Positions 1-8,123 of a DNA stretch of 64,000 bases are shown here, piece after piece (the stretch's first letter is position 1; every line of letters starts with the position of its first letter). Where the stretch lies: assembly GCF_003050705.1 (NCBI RefSeq), contig NZ_QAOG01000001.1, positions 789,105 to 853,104 on the forward strand, read 5' to 3'. This stretch comes from Sphingomonas aurantiaca (GTDB lineage: Bacteria > Pseudomonadota > Alphaproteobacteria > Sphingomonadales > Sphingomonadaceae). The notes under the pieces were generated by a model. The model did no database searches. It saw nothing but the letters and a program-made list of their open reading frames with translations, and was not told where the DNA came from. The position numbers and the translations under genes were made by a program.

Positions 1-1137
1 ATCCAGTCGCTCAACCAGTATAATACGCCCGCCACCGGGCTCGGCGGGCGGATCGAGATCCTGCCGCCGCTGGGCGAGAGCATCACGCTCCGGCTCGGCG
101 CGGATATCCGCGACGTCAGCGGCAAGACGCAGGAGCTCTATACCTTCGTCAACGCGGCACCGACGCGGCGGCGCGAGGCGGGCGGCGGCACGACGACGAC
201 GGGCGCGTTCGCCGATGCCAGCCTGGTGGCGGGCGACGTCACGTTCAGCCTGGGCGGGCGGATCGACTGGTGGTCGATCGATGGCGGCTATCTGTCCGAA
301 CGGCCGCTGGCGGGCGGTGCGGCGCTGACCAACCTGCGCTATGCGGACCGTGATGGCCATGAGACGACCGGCCGGGCGGGCGTGGCGTATCAGCCGGTGG
401 AGTCGATCACGCTGCGCGCGGCCGGCTATCGCGGCTGGCGGTTGCCGACGCTCAACGAGCTGTACCGCCCATTCCGTGTCGGCAATGATGCGACCGCGGC
501 GAACGCGCTGCTGTCGCCCGAGCGGCTGACGGGGATCGAGGGTGGCGTCACGCTGGCGCCCGCGCCGGGCGTGACGATCGCCGCCACCTATTTCTACAAC
601 CGGCTGAAGGATGCGATCGCCAACGTCACGACGACCAGCCCGCCGCAGATCCTGCCGGGGGTGACGACCTACCGGGTCCGCCAGAATCTCGACGCGATCC
701 GCGCGCACGGGTTCGAACTCGACGCGGCGTATCGCCCCGATGCGGGGCCGTTCGGCGTGCAGGCATCATGGTCGCACACCAATCCGACGGTCGAGGGGTC
801 CGGGATCACGGCTGCGCTTGATGGGCTTCGCCCGGCGCAGACGCCGCGCGACCAGGTGTCGGGGACGGTCGACTGGCGGCACGATGCGGCCGCGCTGTCG
901 CTGACCGTGCGGCGCATCGGCCGGCAATATGACGACGACCAGAACACGCGCGTACTGGATCCGGCGACGACGCTCGACGGCTATGCTGCGCTGCCGATCA
1001 CGCGTGCGCTCGTCGCCGAACTGCGCGGCGAGAACCTGTTCGATGCGCGCGTCGAGGCGGGGATCAGCGGCGCGAACATCGTCGAGCGCGCCACGCCCCG
1101 GACGATCTGGGTCGGCTTGCGCTACGGCCTGCGCTGA
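1..1137 (+). CDS. TonB-dependent receptor, C-terminal part (5' end outside window)
   Basis: The frame is open from base 1, so the gene begins upstream of the window and only about 378 C-terminal residues are visible. The product has the alternating aromatic and polar pattern of outer-membrane beta-barrel strands. It contains a 'RLPTLNELYRPFR' segment, typical of the barrel region where TonB receptors carry an (F/L)-P-T-L-N-E-L-Y motif. It ends with a strand of the type GLRYGLR, close to the C-terminus. The role is uptake of an unknown ligand across the outer membrane, energised by TonB. The substrate cannot be told from this part. A B12 riboswitch and btuB follow directly, but the riboswitch lies downstream of this gene and so does not control it. 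Confidence 0.9.
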   Translation: MQSLNQYNTPATGLGGRIEILPPLGESITLRLGADIRDVSGKTQELYTFVNAAPTRRREAGGGTTTTGAFADASLVAGDVTFSLGGRIDWWSIDGGYLSERPLAGGAALTNLRYADRDGHETTGRAGVAYQPVESITLRAAGYRGWRLPTLNELYRPFRVGNDATAANALLSPERLTGIEGGVTLAPAPGVTIAATYFYNRLKDAIANVTTTSPPQILPGVTTYRVRQNLDAIRAHGFELDAAYRPDAGPFGVQASWSHTNPTVEGSGITAALDGLRPAQTPRDQVSGTVDWRHDAAALSLTVRRIGRQYDDDQNTRVLDPATTLDGYAALPITRALVAELRGENLFDARVEAGISGANIVERATPRTIWVGLRYGLR

Positions 1138-1182
1138 GGGGAACCGCTCGCCGCCGCTGCGTTGACCCGTGCAGGGCCTGCG

Positions 1183-1402
1183 ACTAATGCAAACCCTGTG
1201 AAGGGTTCCCGGCGACGGGATCAAAAGGGAAGCCGGTGCGCGGGCAGGGTCGTCAGGATCCCCATCCGCAAGACCGGCGCTGTCCCCGCAACTGTGACCG
1301 GATAGCGGCCACCCCGATTGCGCCACTGGGTCTCGGCCTGGGAAGGCGGGGTGACAGCGACGACCCGGAAGCCAGGAGACCTGCCCGTCACGGTCGATCC
1401 AC
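1183..1402 (+). promoter_or_regulatory. Cobalamin (B12) riboswitch
   Basis: The leader contains the hallmark blocks of the cobalamin (AdoCbl-type) aptamer in order. These are AAAAGGGAAGCCGGTG near 1224-1239, the B12-box-like GCTGTCCCCGCAACTGTGAC at 1279-1298, a distal GGGAAGGCGGG, and GGAAGCCAGGAGACCTGCC at about 1368-1386. The limits are approximate. About 110 bases separate the aptamer from the btuB start at 1516 and would hold the expression platform. A short CCCC/GGGG stem-loop lies near 1435-1448. Binding of adenosylcobalamin would be expected to shut off the btuB-F-C-D operon. Confidence 0.93.
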
Positions 1403-1515
1403 TGCGCGGGCGGGTGCTCCGGTGCGGACGAGTGCCCCATCGAAGGGGTGTCCTCGAGCGAGAGACGTCTGCCGGTCCGCGAATGGTCGTGGGCGGCCCT
1501 GCCAGGACGTGCCCC

Positions 1516-3414
1516 ATGACGAAGTTCCTCCTCCTCCTGAGCGCCGCCGCGATCGCAGCATCGGCCGATGCGCAGACGGTCCCGGCTGCCGACGCAGCGG
1601 ACGTCGTCGTTACCGCGACCCGCGTCGCACAACCCGCCAGCGAGATCGGCCAGGCGGTGACCGTGATCGACCGCGCCGAGATCGAGCGGCGCCAGACCGT
1701 CGTCGTGTCCGATCTGCTTGCGACCACGCCCGGCGTCACCGTCACGCGCAACGGCACGCTAGGCGCGCTGACCGGCGTGCGGATCCGCGGGGCCGAGTCC
1801 GACCAGACTTTGGTCGTGATCGACGGCGTGCGAGTCAACGATCCGGCCTCGACCGGCGGCGGCTTCGATTTCGGCAACCTGCTGGCCAGTTCGGTCGAGC
1901 GGATCGAGGTGCTGCGCGGCCCCAACTCGGTACCCTGGGGCAGCCAGGCGATCGGCGGCGTCGTCAACATCATCACCGCCGCCCCTGCCGAGGGGCTGCA
2001 GGCGCGCGCCAACGCCGAATATGGCTATGCCGACAGCATGTTCGCGAGCGCGGGCATCTCCGGCGCGAAAGGGCCCGTGTCGGGCTCGCTCACCGGCGGG
2101 TATCTGCGCACCGACGGCATCTCGTCGGCGGCCGGCGGTACCGAGCGCGACGGCTATCGCCAATACGGCGCGACCGGCCGGCTGGGCGTCGAGTTCGCGC
2201 CCGGGATCGGCCTCGATCTGCGCGGCTATTTCGCGGACAGTCGCGTCGAACTCGATGGCTTCCCCGCGCCGGACTATGTGCTTGCCGACACCGCGGACTA
2301 TGGCAAGACGCAGGAGATCTACGGCTATGCCGGGCTGCACGCGAACGTCGCCGACGGGCGGTTCAACAACCGCGTCGCGTTCACGATCGCCGACATCAAC
2401 CGCGACACGTACGAACCGGCCTTTGGTGCAGAGCCGTCGTTCCTCGGCCGCGGCCGCAGCGAGCGCTACGAATATCAGGGCGATTTCCGCCCGCTCGACC
2501 AGGTCCGCGTCGTCGCCGGCGTCGAGCGCGAGAATAGCCGCTTTAACGACGGCTTCACCTATGCCGACACCGGGATCACCAGCGTCTACGGCCAGCTGAT
2601 CGTCAAGCCGCTCGACATCCTCACGCTCACCGGCGGCGTCCGCAACGACGATCACGAGAATTTCGGCAACCACACCACCTTCGGCGCGAACGCGGCGCTG
2701 GCGCTGCGGACGGGCACCACCGTCCGCGCAAGCTATGGCGAGGGCTTCAAGGCGCCGACGCTGTACCAGCTCTTCTCGGACTATGGGAACCGAGGCCTTG
2801 ATCCGGAGACCGCCCGCAACTTCGACATCGGCGTCGAGCAGGCGTTCCTCGCCGACCGGGCGCGCGTCGGCGTGACCTATTTCAACCGCCGCACGCGCAA
2901 CCAGATCGACTTCCGCGATTGCAGCCCGACAGAGCAGGCGACCGCCGGTTCGATCTGCGTCGACCGCCCGTTCGGCGTCTACGACAATGTCGCGCGCGCC
3001 GAGGCGGACGGGGTCGAGGTTTCGCTCGCGCTGCGTCCGGTCGATCCGCTGACGCTGACCGCGAACTACAGCTATATCCACACCGAGAACCGCTCGATCG
3101 GCGCCAATTTCGGCAACGTCCTCGCGCGCCGTCCCGAACAGACCACCAGCGTCAACGCGGATTACCGGTTCGCGGTTGGGCTCTCGATCGGCGGCACGGT
3201 GTCGCTGGTCGGCGACAGCTTCGACGATGCCGCCAACGCGACCCGCCTCGACGGCTATGCGCTCGCCAGCATCCGCGCAGAGATGCCGATCACCGACCAG
3301 GTCGCGCTCTACGGCCGCGTCGATAACCTCACCGACGCGCGCTACGAGACGGTGGCGGGCTATGGGAATTATGGCCGTGCAGCCTATGGCGGCGTCCGGC
3401 TTCGCCTGAAGTGA
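1516..3414 (+). CDS. btuB: TonB-dependent vitamin B12 receptor BtuB
   Basis: The protein has 632 residues. A signal peptide (MTKFLLLLSAAAIAASADAQ) is followed by a TonB box-like DVVVTATR at about residues 30-40. A plug domain comes next (VLRGPNSVPWGSQAIGGVVNIIT, given here as its key RGP and GG residues), then a 22-strand-type barrel ending in a short C-terminal strand. Length and TonB box fit BtuB (about 600 residues). The ATG at 1516 was chosen because it gives the signal peptide. An upstream in-frame ATG at 1318 lies inside the riboswitch. The gene is the first of four overlapping genes with B12 ABC transporter components, which together with the riboswitch makes cobalamin the likely ligand. 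Confidence 0.92.
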   Translation: MTKFLLLLSAAAIAASADAQTVPAADAADVVVTATRVAQPASEIGQAVTVIDRAEIERRQTVVVSDLLATTPGVTVTRNGTLGALTGVRIRGAESDQTLVVIDGVRVNDPASTGGGFDFGNLLASSVERIEVLRGPNSVPWGSQAIGGVVNIITAAPAEGLQARANAEYGYADSMFASAGISGAKGPVSGSLTGGYLRTDGISSAAGGTERDGYRQYGATGRLGVEFAPGIGLDLRGYFADSRVELDGFPAPDYVLADTADYGKTQEIYGYAGLHANVADGRFNNRVAFTIADINRDTYEPAFGAEPSFLGRGRSERYEYQGDFRPLDQVRVVAGVERENSRFNDGFTYADTGITSVYGQLIVKPLDILTLTGGVRNDDHENFGNHTTFGANAALALRTGTTVRASYGEGFKAPTLYQLFSDYGNRGLDPETARNFDIGVEQAFLADRARVGVTYFNRRTRNQIDFRDCSPTEQATAGSICVDRPFGVYDNVARAEADGVEVSLALRPVDPLTLTANYSYIHTENRSIGANFGNVLARRPEQTTSVNADYRFAVGLSIGGTVSLVGDSFDDAANATRLDGYALASIRAEMPITDQVALYGRVDNLTDARYETVAGYGNYGRAAYGGVRLRLK

Positions 3415-4208
3415 GGTCTGTGGGGATCCTTCTCGCGCTGCTACTCGGCGCGTGTGCGCAACCGCCGACCGGGGGCGGGGGGATCGTCTCGACCAACCCT
3501 TGCGTGGATTCGGTGCTGATCCGGATCCTGCCGCCCGCGCGGATCGCCGCGATCAGCCATTATTCGCAGGAGGCGACGGCGACCTCGATCCCGCTCGACG
3601 TCGCGCACCGCTTCCATGCGACCGCGGGGACCGCCGAGGAGGTGATCGCGCTGCACCCCGATCTGGTCATCGCCAGCACCTATACGCCGCCCGCGACGCA
3701 GTCGGCCTATGCGCGCGCCGGGCTGAAGACGCTGCTGCTCGGCATCCCCGATTCGATCGCGGAGAGCCAGGCGCAGGTCACGCAGATCGCCGACGCCGTC
3801 GGTGCGCCCGCAGGCGGCGCGCGGATCAACGCCGAGATCGATCGCGCGGTCGTGCGCTGGAGCCGCAAGGATGGACCCGCGCCAGCCGCGTTGCTCTATA
3901 TCAGCGGCGATCTGGCGACCGGGGGCAGCACGCTGTTGAACGAGATGATGACCCGCGTCGGCTTCCGCAACGCCGCCGCGACCTATGGCCTGACGCATAC
4001 CGGCACGCTGTCCGCCGAGACGATCGTCACGCAGCCGCCTGCGGTCGTGATCGCGCCCGAACGCGTCAGCCGCGGCACGCTGCTGCGGCACCGGCTGCTG
4101 CCGACCACGCCGCAAGCCGTCTTCCCGCGCGTGCTGATCAATTGCGGCGGCCCGACGCTGCCGCCCGCGCTCGAACGGCTCGCCGCGATCCGGGCGAGCG
4201 TCTCGTGA
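3411..4208 (+). CDS. btuF: Cobalamin ABC transporter substrate-binding lipoprotein BtuF
   Basis: The protein has 265 residues and a GTG start that overlaps the btuB stop by four bases (GTGA). The N-terminus is a lipoprotein signal with the lipobox LLGAC, although the family is often a soluble periplasmic protein in enterobacteria. The body is a class III (helical-backbone) periplasmic binding fold: VSTNPCVDSVLIRI, then TAEEVIALHPDLVIAS and a C-terminal lobe. It would hand B12 from the periplasm to the BtuCD permease. It is assigned to B12 rather than ferric siderophore because of the riboswitch and btuB; the fold alone would not separate them. Confidence 0.85.
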   Translation: MRSVGILLALLLGACAQPPTGGGGIVSTNPCVDSVLIRILPPARIAAISHYSQEATATSIPLDVAHRFHATAGTAEEVIALHPDLVIASTYTPPATQSAYARAGLKTLLLGIPDSIAESQAQVTQIADAVGAPAGGARINAEIDRAVVRWSRKDGPAPAALLYISGDLATGGSTLLNEMMTRVGFRNAAATYGLTHTGTLSAETIVTQPPAVVIAPERVSRGTLLRHRLLPTTPQAVFPRVLINCGGPTLPPALERLAAIRASVS

Positions 4209-5173
4209 CCCGGCCGCTCAAGCTTGCCGCGCTGCTGCTGCTCGTGATCGTCCTGTTCGGCCTGTCGCTCGGCTGCGGCAAGGTCTGGGTGCCGCCCGGC
4301 GCGTGGTTCTCGAGCGATCCGCGCTGGTGGATCATCCTCGAACTCCGCCTGCCGCGCGCGGTGCTCGGGCTCGCGCTGGGCGCGACGCTGGGGCTGTCGG
4401 GCGCGGTCCTCCAGGGCTATCTGCGCAACCCGCTCGCCGATCCGGCGGTGGTCGGCGTGTCGTCGGTCGCAGCGCTCGGCGCGGTCGCCGCGATCATTTT
4501 CGGGATCGGCTCGGGCTTCGCGATTTTCGTCGCCGCGATGCTCGGCGCGGGCGGCGCGGTCGCCATGCTCGCCGCGCTGACCTGGCGGTCGCCGAGCGCG
4601 ATCACCTTCATCCTCGCGGGCACCGTGCTCGCCAGCCTGGCCGGCGCGCTGACCGCGTTCCTGATCTCGATCGCGCCCAACCCCTATGCGGTCGCCGAGG
4701 TGATCGACTGGATCATGGGCGCGCTGACCGACCGCGGCTGGGACGACCTGGCGCTCGCCTTGCCGCCGATGCTGGTCGGTGCGGTGCTGCTCCTGCTCAC
4801 CGGCCGCGCGCTCGATGCGCTGTCGCTCGGCGAGGCGGCGGCGCGGTCGCTCGGGATCCGGATGGGCCGGGTCCGCTGGCAGGTGGTGCTCGGGACAGGC
4901 CTGGTGGTCGGCGCAGGCGTCGCCGTCACCGGCGTGATCGGGTTCGTTGGCCTGGTTGTCCCGCATCTGCTCCGGCCGATCTTCGGCCACCGCCCGAGCG
5001 ACGTGCTGCTGCCCTCCGCGCTTGGCGGCGCGGCGCTCGTTCTCGCCGCCGACAGCCTCGTCCGCCTGGCCCCCGGCGTGGGCGAAGTCCGGCTCGGCGT
5101 CGCGATGGCGCTGATCGGCGCGCCGTTCTTCCTCGGGGTGCTGATCAGGGAACGAGGCCGCGCATGGATCTGA
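4205..5173 (+). CDS. btuC: Cobalamin ABC transporter permease BtuC (FecCD family)
   Basis: The protein has 322 residues and a GTG start that overlaps the btuF stop (GTGA). It is very hydrophobic, with about nine or ten membrane helices. It contains the FecCD family signatures RLPRAVLGLALGATLGLSGA, the first periplasmic-side gate helix region (residues about 50-70), and GVIGFVGLVVPHLLRP near residue 240. The latter is the loop that contacts the ATPase. It forms the inner-membrane channel for B12. The start was set by the four-base overlap; the same frame is open far upstream but only as a shadow of btuF. Confidence 0.9.
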   Translation: MTRPLKLAALLLLVIVLFGLSLGCGKVWVPPGAWFSSDPRWWIILELRLPRAVLGLALGATLGLSGAVLQGYLRNPLADPAVVGVSSVAALGAVAAIIFGIGSGFAIFVAAMLGAGGAVAMLAALTWRSPSAITFILAGTVLASLAGALTAFLISIAPNPYAVAEVIDWIMGALTDRGWDDLALALPPMLVGAVLLLLTGRALDALSLGEAAARSLGIRMGRVRWQVVLGTGLVVGAGVAVTGVIGFVGLVVPHLLRPIFGHRPSDVLLPSALGGAALVLAADSLVRLAPGVGEVRLGVAMALIGAPFFLGVLIRERGRAWI

Positions 5174-5967
5174 TCGTCGACGCGCTCAGCGTGAAGCTCG
5201 GCAAGCGCATCGTCCTGCACGATGCGTCCGCGCACCTGCGCCCTGGCCGCGTCACCGCGATCCTCGGCCCCAACGGCGCGGGCAAGAGCACGCTCGTCAA
5301 GGCCGCCGCCGCGCTGGTCGGGCGGGCCGGGGGATGCGTCCGGCTCGATGCGCAGGACGTGGCGACGATGGACCCGCGCGTTCGCGCGCGCGCGATCGGG
5401 TATCTGCCGCAGGACGCGACGGTGCACTGGAACATCGTCGCCCGCGACGTCGTGGCGCTCGGCCGCCTACCGCACCTGGGGGCCCATGCCGCGCCGTCGC
5501 CCGAAGATCGCGCTGCCGTCGACCGCGCGATGCACGATACCGAGACGACCCATCTCGCCGATCGTCCGGTCGGCGAATTGTCCGGCGGCGAGCGCGCCCG
5601 CGTCCTGCTCGCGCGCGTTTTTGCCGGCGAACCGCGCTGGCTGCTCGCCGACGAACCGCTCGCCAGCCTCGACCCCGCGCACCAGATCGATCTGCTCGCG
5701 CGCCTGCGAACCTATGCGGCGGGCGGGGCAGGGGTCGCGATCGTCCTCCACGACCTCGTCCAGGCGCAGCGCGCGGCGGACGATGCGCTGCTGATCGCCG
5801 AGGGCCGCGTCGTCGCGTTCGGGCCGGTCGCCGAGGTGATGACCGCGGACACGCTCGCCCGCGTGTTCGGTGTCCGCGTCGCCCCGCTCGACGACGTCTC
5901 GGGCTTGGGGGAGGGTGGGGGCACGCGCCGCCTGCTGGTGCCGGTCGGCCGCATCGACGCGGCATAG
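5164..5967 (+). CDS. btuD: Cobalamin ABC transporter ATP-binding protein BtuD
   Basis: The protein has 267 residues and starts ten bases inside the end of btuC. It is a standard ABC ATPase. Walker A is GPNGAGKST (about residues 38-46), the Q-loop is GYLPQDA, the signature is LSGGERARV (about 142-150), Walker B is WLLADEPLASLD and the H-loop is IVLHDL. Together with BtuC it powers B12 import from the cytoplasmic face. It is the last gene of the operon; 40 bases separate it from the alanine racemase gene, so read-through is possible. Confidence 0.9.
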   Translation: MDLIVDALSVKLGKRIVLHDASAHLRPGRVTAILGPNGAGKSTLVKAAAALVGRAGGCVRLDAQDVATMDPRVRARAIGYLPQDATVHWNIVARDVVALGRLPHLGAHAAPSPEDRAAVDRAMHDTETTHLADRPVGELSGGERARVLLARVFAGEPRWLLADEPLASLDPAHQIDLLARLRTYAAGGAGVAIVLHDLVQAQRAADDALLIAEGRVVAFGPVAEVMTADTLARVFGVRVAPLDDVSGLGEGGGTRRLLVPVGRIDAA

Positions 5968-6007
5968 ACGGTCGACGCGCCCGGCCCGGCGCACTATCCC
6001 GCGCCGG

Positions 6008-7045
6008 GTGATCGATATTCCCGCCCCGCTCCGCCTGCGCCTCGACGGCGACGCCCTCGTCCGGAACTGGCGGACGCTCGACCGCATGAGCGGCACCGCG
6101 GCGTGCGGCGCGGCGATCAAGGCCAATGGCTATGGCCTCGGCGCGGCCGAGGTCGCCCGTCGTCTCGCCGACGCCGGCTGCCGCGATTTCTTCGTCTCGA
6201 ACTGGCAGGAAGCCGCCGACCTCGCGCCGCTGGGCCTGACCGTCTCCGTCCTGCACGGCGTCCGCGAAGACGACATGCCCGCCGCGACCGCAGGGTTCGC
6301 CCGCCCGGTGCTCAACACCGCCACGCAGGTCGCGCGCTGGAAGGCCGCGGGCGGCGGCACATGCGACGTCATGGTCGACACCGGCATGAACCGCCTCGGC
6401 GTGTCCGCGGACGACATCGCGGAGGGGCTGCTGGGCGATCTCCGGATCGAGACGCTGATGAGCCACCTCGCCTGCGCCGACGAGGAGTCGCCGATGAACG
6501 CCACCCAGCGCGACCGCTTCGCCACGCTCGCCGGCCAGACCTCGGCGCGCCGGATGAGCCTCGCCAATTCCGCCGGCATCGCGCTGTCGGGCTACGCATT
6601 CGACCTGACCCGCCCCGGCCTCGCACTCTACGGCGGCGTCCCGCGCGGCGAACTCGGCGCGATCCGGCAGGTCGTCCGGCCCGAGGCGGAGATCCTGCAA
6701 CGCCGCCGGGTCCGTGCAGGCGATACGGTCGGCTACAATGCGCAATGGACGGCCGCGGAGGACACCGAGGTCGCGATCCTCAATCTCGGCTATGCGGATG
6801 GTTATCGCCGGCATTTCACCAATGTCGGTGCGGCGCTGGCGTCGGGTCGGGTCTTGCCCGTGCTCGGCAGGGTCTCGATGGACCTGGTCGCGATCGACGT
6901 CGACGCGGCCAAGGACCTGGCCGAGGGGGACTGGGTCGAACTGGATTATGCCCTGCCGGCCAGCGCAGCGGCGTCCGGACTGTCGCAATATGAGCTGCTC
7001 ACCGGTCTCGGCCAGCGGTTCGATCGGGTGTGGGCGGCTAGCTGA
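6008..7045 (+). CDS. alr: Alanine racemase
   Basis: The protein has 345 residues and a GTG start. It interconverts L- and D-alanine for peptidoglycan. The PLP lysine is in AAIKANGYG (K38) and the second catalytic base, a tyrosine, is in DTVGYNAQW (Y243). The glycine-rich phosphate-binding and C-terminal beta domain segments (LPVLGRVSMD) are present. The GTG at 6008 gives the usual family length of about 350; an in-frame ATG at 5870 would lie inside btuD. The 3' end overlaps the convergent oxygenase gene by eight bases. It could be the biosynthetic (Alr) or catabolic (DadX) form; no dadA is nearby. Confidence 0.93.
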   Translation: MIDIPAPLRLRLDGDALVRNWRTLDRMSGTAACGAAIKANGYGLGAAEVARRLADAGCRDFFVSNWQEAADLAPLGLTVSVLHGVREDDMPAATAGFARPVLNTATQVARWKAAGGGTCDVMVDTGMNRLGVSADDIAEGLLGDLRIETLMSHLACADEESPMNATQRDRFATLAGQTSARRMSLANSAGIALSGYAFDLTRPGLALYGGVPRGELGAIRQVVRPEAEILQRRRVRAGDTVGYNAQWTAAEDTEVAILNLGYADGYRRHFTNVGAALASGRVLPVLGRVSMDLVAIDVDAAKDLAEGDWVELDYALPASAAASGLSQYELLTGLGQRFDRVWAAS

Positions 7046-8009
7046 TCGTCCACGGGTCGATCGGGTCCGCCCGGATCCAGCGTGTCGCCAGCCATTTGGC
7101 GCCGTGCGTGACCGGCAAGCCCGCATGTCGGCTCGACTGGTCGATCGCGCCATCCGTGGTCAGTGTCCTGAACACGATCGCGTCGCCACCGCGCGGCGTG
7201 ATGGTCAGGTTGCCGGCGGGAAAATGCGTTTCGCCGCCGCCATAGCCTTCGTTCAGATAGACCAGGACGGTCGCGACGCGCTGGTTCGCGGCATCCTGGA
7301 TCGTGTCCAGATGCAACCGGTATTGCTGGCCCGGCCGGTATCGCAGCACCGTCAGCGGTTCGCCTTGCCCGATGTCCGTACCGCTCGCGGCGGCGATGCG
7401 CCGGTTGATGGCGCGGACGACCAGATCCTCGCGCGCCGGCCCGATCGCGGTTCCGTCCGACGTCCGGATCGGATGCGCGATCCAGCGGCCGGTCCGCGGA
7501 TCGATCACGCGCGCCGGCTCCAGCATCGCTGCGGCGACACCGGCGAGATGCGCGCACTCCGCCGCGGTCAACAATCTGGGAAAGCGGATGACGTCGGGCG
7601 TCTCGCTCAGCGTCTCGGGCACCGGCAAAGCGGTCGGCGCGCCAGCGGCGTCGATCGCCATCGCGTCGAGCAGCGTCAATTGCCCGAGCGCAACCGGATC
7701 GGCGCGCGCAGCCGTTCGCAACAGGGAAACCGCGCCGGGCCAATCGGGCGTACCGCCGCTGCCATTGGCGGTCAGCGCGATCTCCATCAGCGCGGCATCG
7801 ACATGGCCGATCGACACCGCGCGCGCCAGCAGAGCGCGTGCCTGGACGAGGTCGCGCGCAACGACATCGCCCGCGAGATGCCACACCGCCAGTTGCATGA
7901 TCGCGTCGACATCACCGCGATCGCCAGCACTGCGCAGGATCGCAAGCGCCTCCGAAGCTCGGCCGATCGAAACCAGATGCAGCGCGTTCGCCGCCGGGCT
8001 GTGGGTCAT
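7038..8009 (-). CDS. 2-oxoglutarate/Fe(II) oxygenase, prolyl 4-hydroxylase type, with Sel1/TPR-like N-terminus
   Basis: The protein has 323 residues. The N-terminal 125 residues look like Sel1/TPR helical repeats (AIMQLAVWHLAGDVV, ARALLARAVSIGHVDAAL). The C-terminal 180 residues form a P4Hc double-stranded beta-helix. The iron ligands are H233 and D235 (RLHLDT) and H295 (SSRHAG), and K305 would bind the 2-oxoglutarate carboxylate. YLNEGYGGGETHFP is the typical P4H loop. It hydroxylates an unknown substrate, and the helical repeats suggest a protein partner. A purine-rich ribosome site (AGGAGAG) lies just upstream, next to a 14-base tandem repeat. Confidence 0.85.
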   Translation of the reverse strand: MTHSPAANALHLVSIGRASEALAILRSAGDRGDVDAIMQLAVWHLAGDVVARDLVQARALLARAVSIGHVDAALMEIALTANGSGGTPDWPGAVSLLRTAARADPVALGQLTLLDAMAIDAAGAPTALPVPETLSETPDVIRFPRLLTAAECAHLAGVAAAMLEPARVIDPRTGRWIAHPIRTSDGTAIGPAREDLVVRAINRRIAAASGTDIGQGEPLTVLRYRPGQQYRLHLDTIQDAANQRVATVLVYLNEGYGGGETHFPAGNLTITPRGGDAIVFRTLTTDGAIDQSSRHAGLPVTHGAKWLATRWIRADPIDPWTIS

Positions 8010-8017
8010 CCTGCTCT

Positions 8018-8045
8018 CCTATCAGACCGGCCCTATCAGACCGGC
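8018..8045. repeat. Perfect 14-base tandem duplication
   Basis: CCTATCAGACCGGC is present twice head to tail. It sits directly upstream of the oxygenase ribosome-binding site and is probably a small replication-slippage duplication. Confidence 0.85.
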
Positions 8046-8066
8046 TTCGCAAAGCGCCATCCGGCA

Positions 8067-8098
8067 ACAAAAAAAGGGGCCAGGTTTCCCCGGCCCCT
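8067..8098 (-). terminator. Intrinsic terminator of the large TonB receptor gene
   Basis: Read on the minus strand, GGGGCC pairs with GGCCCC (8076-8081 with 8092-8097), and a run of seven U residues follows. It starts 26 bases past the stop codon of the receptor gene. Confidence 0.9.
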
Positions 8099-8123
8099 CA
8101 TCACGTCTGCGTGTTCCGATCGC

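Noticed and set aside
1318..1515. Upstream in-frame start for btuB
   Set aside because: It lies in the cobalamin riboswitch and would bury the signal peptide 66 residues inside the protein.
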